Origin: an uncultured Eubacteriales bacterium
Lineage (GTDB): Bacteria; Bacillota; Clostridia; Christensenellales; Aristaeellaceae
Assembly: GCA_902765395.1 (NCBI GenBank)
Contig: CACWZP010000026.1
Coordinates: forward strand, 1-63,868
Direction: 5' to 3'
DNA length: 63,868 bases
Shown here: piece after piece, positions 1 to 6,116 of the stretch
How the letters are laid out: every line of letters starts with the position of its first letter
How positions within the stretch are numbered: position 1 is the first letter of the stretch
Program-made: the position numbers and the translations under genes
Notes under the pieces: generated by a model
What the model was told of the DNA's origin: nothing
The model's database searches: none
What the model saw: the letters and a program-made list of their open reading frames with translations, nothing else

Positions 1-65
1 GGGCTCGGTCGGGGCAGGCTCTGGAAGCCCACTGGGCTTCCATTCACTCCCTGCCCTTCGAGCCC
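1..65. repeat. three-tier hairpin at the window edge
   Basis: Bases 1-7 pair with 59-65, 12-18 with 50-56 and 23-30 with 34-41, giving about 22 base pairs separated by small internal loops (8-11 with 57-58, and 19-22 with 42-49). Either strand would fold. No open reading frame fits. It lies downstream of the tRNA array terminator in the minus-strand direction. It could be part of a small structured RNA cut by the window edge, or a repeat hairpin. I do not recognise a family. Confidence 0.5.
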
Positions 66-72
66 CTGATGC

Positions 73-98
73 AAAATGAAGCCGCCCTTCCGGGCGGC
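73..98 (-). terminator. terminator of the tRNA array
   Basis: A GCCGCCC/GGGCGGC stem (81-87 with 92-98) with a four-base loop is followed on the minus strand by a T-rich run, three bases past the CCA end of tRNA-Lys. This is a typical factor-independent terminator ending the tRNA transcript. Confidence 0.8.
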
Positions 99-100
99 TC

Positions 101-176
101 TGGTACACCATCAGGGGCTCGAACCCTGGACACCCTGATTAAGAGTCAGGTGCTCTACCAACTGAGCTAATGGTGC
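101..176 (-). tRNA. tRNA-Lys (anticodon CTT)
   Basis: Read on the minus strand the sequence folds as a cloverleaf: acceptor GCACCAT paired with ATGGTGT (one G-U), D arm, anticodon stem CCTGA/TCAGG around loop CTCTTAA, T loop TTCGAGC and an encoded CCA end. The anticodon CTT reads the Lys codon AAG. It is the last gene of a five-tRNA array. Confidence 0.95.
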
Positions 177-179
177 CTG

Positions 180-255
180 TGGAGCGGTAGACGAGACTCG
201 GACTCGCGACCTCCACCTTGGCAAGGTGGCGCTCTACCAACTGAGCTACTACCGC
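180..255 (-). tRNA. tRNA-Gly (anticodon GCC), copy 1
   Basis: Cloverleaf with acceptor GCGGTAG, anticodon stem CCACC/GGTGG around TTGCCAA, and an encoded CCA. The anticodon GCC reads GGC/GGT. The gene body is identical to the copy at 361-436. Confidence 0.95.
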
Positions 256-269
256 ACAATATAGAACTT

Positions 270-343
270 TGGAGCGGGTGATGGGAATCGAACCCACGTA
301 GCCAGCTTGGAAGGCTGGAACTCTACCATTGAGTTACACCCGC
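270..343 (-). tRNA. tRNA-Gly (anticodon TCC)
   Basis: Cloverleaf with acceptor GCGGGTG/CACCCGC, anticodon loop CTTCCAA and an encoded CCA. The anticodon TCC reads GGA and GGG. It lies between the two identical tRNA-Gly(GCC) genes. Confidence 0.95.
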
Positions 344-360
344 ACACTGCAATGGGTTGT

Positions 361-436
361 TGGAGCGGTAGACGAGACTCGGACTCGCGACCTCCACCTT
401 GGCAAGGTGGCGCTCTACCAACTGAGCTACTACCGC
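361..436 (-). tRNA. tRNA-Gly (anticodon GCC), copy 2
   Basis: Same cloverleaf and sequence as the copy at 180-255, with different flanks, so it is a genuine local duplication and not an assembly repeat. Anticodon GCC, CCA encoded. Confidence 0.95.
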
Positions 437-443
437 ATGATCT

Positions 444-528
444 TGGTGCGGGCGAAGGGACTTGAACCCATACGCCGTTTGGCACCAGAACCTAAATCTG
501 GCGCGTCTGCCAATTCCGCCACGCCCGC
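444..528 (-). tRNA. tRNA-Leu (anticodon TAG)
   Basis: Class II tRNA with a long variable arm; anticodon stem CCAGA/TCTGG around TTTAGGT gives anticodon TAG (Leu CTN codons). CCA is encoded. It is the first gene of the array after the promoter at 586-614. Confidence 0.95.
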
Positions 529-585
529 ACAATCGGGCTGCGCGCTCGCCATCGGGCAACGGAGACGCGACAACCAACATTGGAT

Positions 586-614
586 ATTATATCGCGAATC
601 GCGGCGTTTGTCAA
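586..614 (-). promoter_or_regulatory. sigma-A promoter of the tRNA array
   Basis: On the minus strand a perfect TTGACA (609-614) lies 17 bases from a perfect TATAAT (586-591), about 58 bases before tRNA-Leu. A consensus promoter is expected for stable RNA genes. Confidence 0.9.
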
Positions 615-623
615 TACACAAAA

Positions 624-1238
624 TCAGATTTTACCAAACGCTTCCCCATAAACCTCGTCGATCAGGGCGATGCTGTCGTCCGCGAAGGCCCTCACATAGG
701 GCACGTCGATGTACTTGACCGGCTCGTTCCGGGGGCATTCGCCCCGATAGGCCTTGAGGATGATGTCCCGCCAGGCGCTGAATTCATGGGCGGTGAGCAG
801 CGGATGGTCCGCGGGCGTGTCGGCCTTCTCCAGCATGTCCAGCACCTCCCCCAGCCGGGGAATGCCGCGCAGCAGGGCAAAGTCGGTGACGAAGGTGTCG
901 TTGTAGTACCGGGGGATGTCCAGCTTGCCCTCCGGCATAAGGCCCGGCAGCCGCCGCTTGTACCGGGGCACCCACTGGGCGTCGGTGAGCACGTGCACGC
1001 CGTAACCCACGTCGAACGGCGCGCGGCGGACGCGCCAGTAGTCCACCACGTCCTGCCGGTGCAGCTTGCCCCAGTTGTTCAGGTGGATCTCGTTCTTGTG
1101 GGACTTGTCGTTGCCGTCTCGCACGTGAATGGCGTCCGGCGACACCGCGCCATAGTAATACTCGGGGCTGTCCAGGTATTCGGGATGCCCCTTCGCCCAC
1201 ATGTCCGCCACCAGCAGGTGCACCATCGTCAACGCCAT
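624..1238 (-). CDS. zinc-dependent phospholipase C-like protein
   Basis: This 204-residue protein resembles the small zinc-dependent phospholipase C/nuclease-like family that is common and uncharacterised in Clostridia. Visible hallmarks are an early His (MVHLL), the YYYGAVSPDAI segment near residues 28-38 and a GVHVLTD (HxxxD) motif near residues 80-86, which in the family are candidate metal ligands. There is no signal peptide or membrane segment, so it is probably cytoplasmic. The ATG start is the first in frame; the upstream AAAGGA is somewhat distant. It stands alone between the tRNA promoter and the metK promoter. Substrate is unknown. Confidence 0.6.
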   Translation of the reverse strand: MALTMVHLLVADMWAKGHPEYLDSPEYYYGAVSPDAIHVRDGNDKSHKNEIHLNNWGKLHRQDVVDYWRVRRAPFDVGYGVHVLTDAQWVPRYKRRLPGLMPEGKLDIPRYYNDTFVTDFALLRGIPRLGEVLDMLEKADTPADHPLLTAHEFSAWRDIILKAYRGECPRNEPVKYIDVPYVRAFADDSIALIDEVYGEAFGKI

Positions 1239-1339
1239 AACAACGCCCCGTTCCTTTGTATTCCCCGTTCATTTTATATGTTGTCGCGTGATTTGTCAAA
1301 TATAGTTAGATAAATATAACTTCTTAACCTGAATATCCC

Positions 1340-1368
1340 TTGACGCGCCGCGCCGCAAGCGCTATAAT
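1340..1368 (+). promoter_or_regulatory. promoter of the metK leader
   Basis: TTGACG (1340-1345), 17-base spacer, TATAAT (1363-1368). Transcription would start about 15 bases upstream of the riboswitch P1 stem. Confidence 0.85.
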
Positions 1369-1387
1369 ACCCTTGACAACAGAAAAA

Positions 1388-1503
1388 TGCCTTATCCAGA
1401 GTGGCGGAGGGACAGGCCCGATGATGCCCGGCAACCGGTTCGCGCAGGCGGACGAGGTGCCAATTCCTGCGGGCGGCGGATGCCGCGCCGAAAGATGAGG
1501 CGA
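1388..1503 (+). promoter_or_regulatory. SAM-I (S-box) riboswitch
   Basis: The leader carries the conserved S-box features in order: P1 5' strand with TTATCCAGAG, the GGAGGGAC segment, GCCCGATGATGCCCGGCAACC, the GGTGCCAATTCCTGC block, and GAAAGATGAG closing P1. Known members bind S-adenosylmethionine and terminate transcription when SAM is high. Here it controls SAM synthetase itself, a feedback loop. Confidence 0.97.
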
Positions 1504-1518
1504 GATGGATTTTTTCAG

Positions 1519-1544
1519 CTCGCCATTGGGGCGGGTTTTTTTGT
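1519..1544 (+). terminator. SAM riboswitch expression-platform terminator
   Basis: CTCGCC (1519-1524) pairs with the following GGCGGG and is followed by seven T residues. It sits directly after the aptamer, as expected for a transcriptional OFF switch. About 120 bases of leader remain before metK. Confidence 0.85.
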
Positions 1545-1665
1545 TGATCGCCCCGCGCCCTCATATCGATGGCGCGCGGGTTTCGGGTGCGTCTTGGGCT
1601 TCGCCCTGCGCTTGCACCCTCAGTCCGCTTCGCGGACGCTCAGCTCAATCAAAGGAGAGATCAGT

Positions 1666-2814
1666 ATGAGACACTTTTTCACCTCTGAATCCGTGACCGA
1701 GGGCCATCCGGACAAGATCTGCGACCAGATCTCCGACGCCGTGCTGGACGCCATACTGGCCCAGGACCCCGAAGCCCACGTGGCCTGCGAGTGCGCCGCC
1801 ACCACCGGCATGGTGCTGGTGATGGGCGAGATCACCACCAGCGCCTATGTACCCATCGACAAGATCGCCCGGGACAAGATCGTTGAGATCGGCTATGACC
1901 GCGCCAAGTACGGCTTTGACGGCACCAGCTGCGCCGTGCTGGTGAGCGTGGACGAGCAGAGTCCGGACATCGCCCGAGGCGTGGTGCGCGAGGACGCCGA
2001 CCAGGGCGCCGGCGACCAGGGCATGATGTTCGGCTATGCCTGCGACGAGACCGAGGAGTACATGCCCCTGGCCATCTCCCTGGCCCACAGGCTGACCCGG
2101 CAGCTGGCCAAAGTGCGCAAGGACGGCACCCTGCCCTATCTGCGGCCCGACGGCAAGAGCCAGGTGACCATCGAATACGACGACGACCGGGCCGTGCGCA
2201 TCGACGCGGTGGTGCTGTCCACCCAGCACGCGCCGGACGTGGACCAGCAGACCATCTACGACGACCTGATGAAGCACGTGGTCAGGCCCATACTGCCCGC
2301 GAGCCTGCTGGACGAGGACACCAAGTACTTCGTCAACCCCACCGGCCGCTTCGTGATCGGCGGCCCCCAGGGCGACTCCGGCCTGACCGGGCGCAAGATC
2401 ATCGTGGACACCTACGGCGGCTACGCCCACCACGGCGGCGGCGCGTTCTCCGGCAAGGACCCCAGCAAGGTGGACCGCAGCGCGGCCTACGCCATGCGCC
2501 ATGTGGCCAAGAACCTGGTGGCCGCGGGCCTGGCCAGGAAGTGCGAGGTGGGCGTGGCCTACGCCATCGGCGTGGCAAAACCTGTGAGCGTGTTCGTGGA
2601 CAGCTGCGGCACCGGCAAGCTCAGCGACGACCGGCTGGCCCAGATCGTGAACGAGGTGTTCGACCTGCGGCCTGCCGCCATCATCCGCGACCTGGATCTC
2701 AAGCGGCCCATCTACGCCCAGACCGCCAGCTACGGCCACTTCGGCCGCCCCGACCTGGACCTGCCCTGGGAGCGGCTGGACAAGGTGGAGGCGCTGAAGG
2801 CGTATCTGAAGTAA
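1666..2814 (+). CDS. metK: S-adenosylmethionine synthetase
   Basis: A 382-residue enzyme that makes SAM from methionine and ATP, in the cytoplasm. It shows the family signatures GHPDK at residues 13-17, GAGDQG at 114-119 and a glycine-rich GGGAFSGKD loop in the central part; length is typical. The ATG follows AAAGGAGAG by nine bases. It is monocistronic, with a SAM-I riboswitch upstream and strong hairpins downstream. SAM-derived S-ribosylhomocysteine would be handled by LuxS encoded near 55.7 kb. Confidence 0.98.
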   Translation: MRHFFTSESVTEGHPDKICDQISDAVLDAILAQDPEAHVACECAATTGMVLVMGEITTSAYVPIDKIARDKIVEIGYDRAKYGFDGTSCAVLVSVDEQSPDIARGVVREDADQGAGDQGMMFGYACDETEEYMPLAISLAHRLTRQLAKVRKDGTLPYLRPDGKSQVTIEYDDDRAVRIDAVVLSTQHAPDVDQQTIYDDLMKHVVRPILPASLLDEDTKYFVNPTGRFVIGGPQGDSGLTGRKIIVDTYGGYAHHGGGAFSGKDPSKVDRSAAYAMRHVAKNLVAAGLARKCEVGVAYAIGVAKPVSVFVDSCGTGKLSDDRLAQIVNEVFDLRPAAIIRDLDLKRPIYAQTASYGHFGRPDLDLPWERLDKVEALKAYLK

Positions 2815-2820
2815 GTCAAA

Positions 2821-2940
2821 CCGCAGGGGCGGCGTCGCGCCATCCCTGCGGCTTTCACACCGGGGCGACCCCATGGGTCTGCAATCCGAAAACAAACCGG
2901 CGGTTCGCCATCCTCATGGCGCGAACCGCCGGTTTTTCAG
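2821..2940. terminator. metK terminator hairpins
   Basis: Two hairpins follow the metK stop: CCGCAGGG/CCCTGCGG (2821-2828 with 2844-2851) and a longer one (2894-2908 with 2921-2935) flanked by A-rich and T-rich sides. The second can terminate both metK and the converging DUF1292 gene. Confidence 0.8.
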
Positions 2941-2970
2941 CCTTTCACGGGAATCAGTGACCGAATCGGC

Positions 2971-3285
2971 TTATTCCTCGTCCTCGTCGTCCTCGTAGAC
3001 CTCGTCAATATCGTTGGTCTCGAAGATCTTGAGCAGGGTCTGGGCCAGCTTTTCGTCCACTTCCACGAACTCCTCCTGGTCCTCGCCCACGGGACGCACC
3101 TCCATGATGGACACCTCGATGGGTTCATCCTCGTCGCCGTCCTCGTCGTCCTCGTCTTCCACATATTCGGTCAACAGCGCGTACTCCTTGCCCTCATAGG
3201 CCAGGTAGTCCAGCACCTCCATGACCAGCTGATTGCCTTCTTCGTCCTCAAAAGTGACGAGATCCAGTTCCTCATCCATGTTCAT
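2971..3285 (-). CDS. DUF1292 family protein
   Basis: A 104-residue, strongly acidic protein. The N-terminal EELDLVTFEDEEGNQ and the following hydrophobic MEVLDYLAYEGKEYALL are characteristic of DUF1292 (YrzB-like) proteins of Firmicutes. Two Asp/Glu-rich stretches follow, one in the middle and one at the C terminus. Function is unknown; the family usually sits beside yrrL/yrrK in bacilli, which are not present here. The ATG at 3285 is chosen over the adjacent GTG because AAGGAGG lies five bases upstream. Confidence 0.85.
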   Translation of the reverse strand: MNMDEELDLVTFEDEEGNQLVMEVLDYLAYEGKEYALLTEYVEDEDDEDGDEDEPIEVSIMEVRPVGEDQEEFVEVDEKLAQTLLKIFETNDIDEVYEDDEDEE

Positions 3286-3326
3286 CACGGCCTCCTTCGC
3301 CTTAAACTGCGGCTTCCCGCGCTCCT

Positions 3327-3355
3327 ATTATAGCGTACTCGGCCGAAAAGCGCAA
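3327..3355 (-). promoter_or_regulatory. promoter of the DUF1292 gene
   Basis: TTGCGC (3350-3355), 17-base spacer, TATAAT (3327-3332) on the minus strand, about 40 bases before the start codon. Confidence 0.6.
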
Positions 3356-3387
3356 GGGGCGCGCGGTTTAATCTACGATTGCGCAGT

Positions 3388-4080
3388 TCATTCCGCAATG
3401 GCGTAGGTGATGTACACGGTGGCGCTCACCTGCTGTCGGGCGGGCAGCAGCTGGGTGGCCGCGCCCTTCCCGGCGTCCTCGCTGGCGGCGAAGGCGTTGG
3501 CGACGTCGAAGCCCATGTCGGCTTTGTCCCGGATCTCGACGATCTCGCCCAGCGTCACGCCCGCGGCCTCAGCCAGGGTCGCCGCCTTCTTCTGCGCACT
3601 CTGCACCGCCAGGGTCAGGGCCCGGTCGCCCGCCTCCGCGGTATCTTTGGCGCTGAACTCCACATAATCCAGGGTGTTGGCCCCGGCGGCAAAGGCCGCG
3701 TCGATGTAAGTGCCCACGGCGTTCACGTCGTCCACGGTGAACGTCAGGCTGTTGTAGGCGGTGTAGCTCATGATCCTCTCGATCTCGCCTGAATAGTCAT
3801 AGTTGGGATAGATGCCGATGCCGCCGGTGGCCATGGTGTCCCTGGCCAGCCCGGCCTCGCCCAGCGCGGCGATCACCGCGTCCATCCTGTCGTTCACGGT
3901 GCCCTGGGCCGTCATCACGTCCGGGCCGCTCTCGCGCACGCCCAGGCTGACGGTGGCGTGATCCGCGTCCACGGTGACCATGCCCACGCCCTCGACCGTC
4001 AGCGTGCGGCCCTCCGCCATCGCCGTCATGCCCAGCAGGGCCAGCGCCAGCGCCATCATCATCGCAAATACCTTTTTCAT
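3388..4080 (-). CDS. secreted SIMPL domain (DUF541) protein
   Basis: A 230-residue protein with a signal peptide (Lys-Lys, hydrophobic core, TAMA cleavage region near residue 22) followed by a SIMPL/DUF541 domain: GRTLTVEGVGMVTVDADHA is the typical first strand pair, and the C terminus repeats the pattern ending in VYITYAIAE. Family members are exported and form ring-like oligomers, with roles proposed in envelope or oxidative stress; none is assigned here. The start at 4080 is preferred over an upstream in-frame ATG because it begins the signal peptide and has GAAGG upstream. It is downstream of the sigma/anti-sigma pair on the same strand and could belong to its regulon. Confidence 0.85.
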   Translation of the reverse strand: MKKVFAMMMALALALLGMTAMAEGRTLTVEGVGMVTVDADHATVSLGVRESGPDVMTAQGTVNDRMDAVIAALGEAGLARDTMATGGIGIYPNYDYSGEIERIMSYTAYNSLTFTVDDVNAVGTYIDAAFAAGANTLDYVEFSAKDTAEAGDRALTLAVQSAQKKAATLAEAAGVTLGEIVEIRDKADMGFDVANAFAASEDAGKGAATQLLPARQQVSATVYITYAIAE

Positions 4081-4174
4081 GTTCGCAACCTTCTTTCGCT
4101 TTATCTCCGGGGCAAAGTTCAACCCCGCCGGTTATTCGACGGGGTTGGGATAAAAAAGTTCCAAGATTATAGTA

Positions 4175-5197
4175 CTATTCTCCCTCGGCGGGTTCCACCA
4201 CCAGCAACACCAGCACGGTGCCCTCGCCGGACACCCGGGGCGGTTCGGCGGGATTCCCGGCGTCGTCCAGCTTGGCCACCGCGGCCAGGAACTCGCCCGC
4301 GGAAGCGGCGTCCAGCTCCACATACACGTTGGCGCTGCCGCCCTCCACGCTCTGCACGTCCGCCGAGCCCTCGAATTCCTCGGCCAGATCGCCGATCACC
4401 TCGCAGGCGACCTCCACGCTCATGGCCTGGATGGCGTATTCGCAGGCCGGGGACTGCTGGGCCAGCGCGGCGCACATCGCCTGATCGCCCGCAGCGGCGT
4501 CCTCGAAGGCCGCGTCCTCTTCCTCGAATGCCTCCTCCGTCTCCATGGCCGGCTCCTCGGCCTCCATCTCCATGGCAGCCCCGGCGGCCTCCGCCACGGG
4601 CAGCGGTTCGCCGGTGGCCTCCGGCATCGCCACGGACTTGGGGGCGTCGTAACCCATCGCGAGCGCTTCGGATTCGCCGTCGGTCTCGATCACGGGGGCC
4701 TCGTCGGCTGTCTCCGCCGCGAAATCCACCGCGTTGGCCTCATAGGCGACCTCCGCCACGGCATCCGCCTCGTTCACAGCCTCCGCCGCGTACTCCACCT
4801 CGTTGGCTTCCGCCGCGACAGCCGCCTCCTGGACGACGGCCAGCTTTTCAGAGGTGCTGTTCTGCTTCGGGGCCAGAGACCCGTTCAGCGCCAGGCCCAC
4901 GCCTGCCAGCACCACCACCGCCGCGGCGGCGGAGCCGATCCAGCGGGTCCACTTTTTCTTCCTGTCCTGCTTCGCGGCCTCGCGCACCGCGCCGCGCCAC
5001 TTCGCCTGGACCGCCAGGGGCACGTCCACCTCCGGCAGCGCCTCCTCAAACAGGGCTTTCATTTCAAAGGCCGCGCGGATCTCCTCGGCGCATTCCGGGC
5101 ATTCCCGCCCGTGCGCCTCCAGTTCCCGCCGCTCATCCGCGGTCAGCTCGCCGTCCATCAGGCGATCCAGCATGCCGCTCACGTCCTTGCAGATCAT
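4175..5197 (-). CDS. zinc-finger anti-sigma factor
   Basis: A 340-residue membrane anti-sigma factor. Residues 1-40 hold a ZAS-type finger (Cys3, His29-x3-Cys33-x2-Cys36), followed by a basic stretch and one membrane segment at about residues 86-106. The remaining roughly 230 residues, expected outside the cell, are very rich in Ala and Glu and end in a small domain (DVQSVEGGSANVYVELD onwards). By family precedent the finger binds and inhibits the ECF sigma factor encoded just upstream, and the outer part senses an envelope signal. The gene follows the sigma gene by 53 bases. The long acidic extracellular region is unusual. Confidence 0.85.
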   Translation of the reverse strand: MICKDVSGMLDRLMDGELTADERRELEAHGRECPECAEEIRAAFEMKALFEEALPEVDVPLAVQAKWRGAVREAAKQDRKKKWTRWIGSAAAAVVVLAGVGLALNGSLAPKQNSTSEKLAVVQEAAVAAEANEVEYAAEAVNEADAVAEVAYEANAVDFAAETADEAPVIETDGESEALAMGYDAPKSVAMPEATGEPLPVAEAAGAAMEMEAEEPAMETEEAFEEEDAAFEDAAAGDQAMCAALAQQSPACEYAIQAMSVEVACEVIGDLAEEFEGSADVQSVEGGSANVYVELDAASAGEFLAAVAKLDDAGNPAEPPRVSGEGTVLVLLVVEPAEGE

Positions 5198-5250
5198 CGA
5201 AAGCCCCCCCTTCTCTCACAGATTTTCCATCCATTTTCGCTCGTCAGACT

Positions 5251-5823
5251 TTAGACGCCGTACCTGTCAAAAAGTTCCGACCGGGCCGATATTTTCTCGC
5301 GCAATTTCTCGCGCCCGCGACTGATGCGGGACTTGATGGTGCCCACGTTGGTGCCCAGGATCTCGGCGATCTCGTCGTAGGCGTAGCCCTGGATGTCCCG
5401 CAGCACCACGGCGGCGCGCATGTCCTCCGGCAGCTCCTGTATGAAGCCCTCCAGGCTTTGCCGGGCCTCCCGGCGCAGGGCGTGCCTCTCCGGGGTGTCG
5501 CCCTCGTCCGGCGGCGACCAGCCCGCCTCCACCAGCGTGTCCAGCGAGGTATTGGGCCGGTTCTTGCGCTTGCGCAGCTCGTCCAGGCAGGTGTTCATCG
5601 TGATGCGATACACCCAGGTGGAAAACGACGACTGCCCCTTGAAGCCGGAAATCGCGCGCCAAACGCGCAGCATCGCCTCCTGGAGACAGTCCTGGGCGTC
5701 CTCCGGGTTGCCGCACATGCGCAGGGCCACCGCGTACATCCGCCGCTCGTGCTGGCCCAGCAGCTCGTTGAACGCCGCCGCGTCGCCGCCGGATGCCCGC
5801 TGGATCAGCCTGCTCTCCTCCAC
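5251..5823 (-). CDS. ECF-type RNA polymerase sigma factor
   Basis: A 190-residue group 4 sigma factor. Region 2 is visible in DCLQEAMLRVWRAI and FSTWVYRITMNTCLDELR; region 4 in LPEDMRAAVVLRDIQGYAYDEIAEIL and the helix-turn-helix GTNVGTIKSRISRGREKLRE. The GTG at 5823 is chosen because GGGGAGG lies eight bases upstream; the in-frame GTG at 5832 abuts the ribosome site. Translation of the anti-sigma gene follows directly, so the pair is probably co-transcribed and autoregulated. Confidence 0.92.
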   Translation of the reverse strand: MEESRLIQRASGGDAAAFNELLGQHERRMYAVALRMCGNPEDAQDCLQEAMLRVWRAISGFKGQSSFSTWVYRITMNTCLDELRKRKNRPNTSLDTLVEAGWSPPDEGDTPERHALRREARQSLEGFIQELPEDMRAAVVLRDIQGYAYDEIAEILGTNVGTIKSRISRGREKLREKISARSELFDRYGV

Positions 5824-5854
5824 GCGCAACACCTCCCCCTCGTATTCTTCCCCT

Positions 5855-5882
5855 ATTATACACGAAAATCGCCCTTTTGCAA
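5855..5882 (-). promoter_or_regulatory. promoter of the sigma/anti-sigma operon
   Basis: TTGCAA (5877-5882), 16-base spacer, TATAAT (5855-5860) on the minus strand. This is a housekeeping-type promoter; an additional ECF promoter is not obvious. Confidence 0.55.
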
Positions 5883-5905
5883 AGTGAACAATCGCATTTC
5901 AGGAC

Positions 5906-5934
5906 TTGATTTTTGCGTCAAAATGCGATATACT
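5906..5934 (+). promoter_or_regulatory. promoter of tRNA-Leu(CAA)
   Basis: TTGATT (5906-5911), 17-base spacer, TATACT (5929-5934), 33 bases before the tRNA. Confidence 0.75.
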
Positions 5935-5967
5935 GATTATTGTTCGACGCAAACGCGCCCGATATGC

Positions 5968-6050
5968 GCCGGTGTGGCGGAATTGGCAGACGCACCGCAC
6001 TCAAAATGCGGCGGGAAACCATGCCGGTTCGAGTCCGGCCACCGGCACCA
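5968..6050 (+). tRNA. tRNA-Leu (anticodon CAA)
   Basis: Class II cloverleaf: acceptor GCCGGTG/CACCGGC, anticodon stem CCGCA/TGCGG around CTCAAAA (anticodon CAA, codon TTG), long variable arm, T loop TTCGAGT, encoded CCA. It stands alone, and its 3' end abuts a hairpin repeat and an R-M gene. Confidence 0.95.
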
Positions 6051-6052
6051 AA

Positions 6053-6110
6053 GGGGGGCTGTCTCATTTGAGACAGCCCCCCAATGAATTGCCCTTCGGG
6101 CATGAAGGGC
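6053..6110. repeat. GGGGCTGTCTCA hairpin repeat, copy 1
   Basis: A perfect inverted repeat of GGGGGGCTGTCTCA (6053-6082) is followed by AATGAATTGCCCTTCGGG. The same hairpin plus AATGAATTGC recurs at 30882, so this is a dispersed repeat family, which may also act as terminator for tRNA-Leu. Confidence 0.75.
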
Positions 6111-6116
6111 GCACGA

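Noticed and set aside
180-436. Duplicate tRNA-Gly(GCC) as an assembly artefact
   Set aside because: The two copies have different flanking sequence and are separated by tRNA-Gly(TCC), so they are distinct genes.
249-718. Several open frames overlapping the tRNA array, one reading phrases like VAQLVERHLAKVEVASP
   Set aside because: They are translations of tRNA genes on either strand; no ribosome sites and no protein families fit.
1645-2895. A 416-codon frame antisense to metK
   Set aside because: It mirrors metK codons; long antisense frames are common in GC-rich genes (also seen opposite mrdA, htpG, dnaB, rodA and the MmeI-like gene) and have no ribosome site or recognisable domain.
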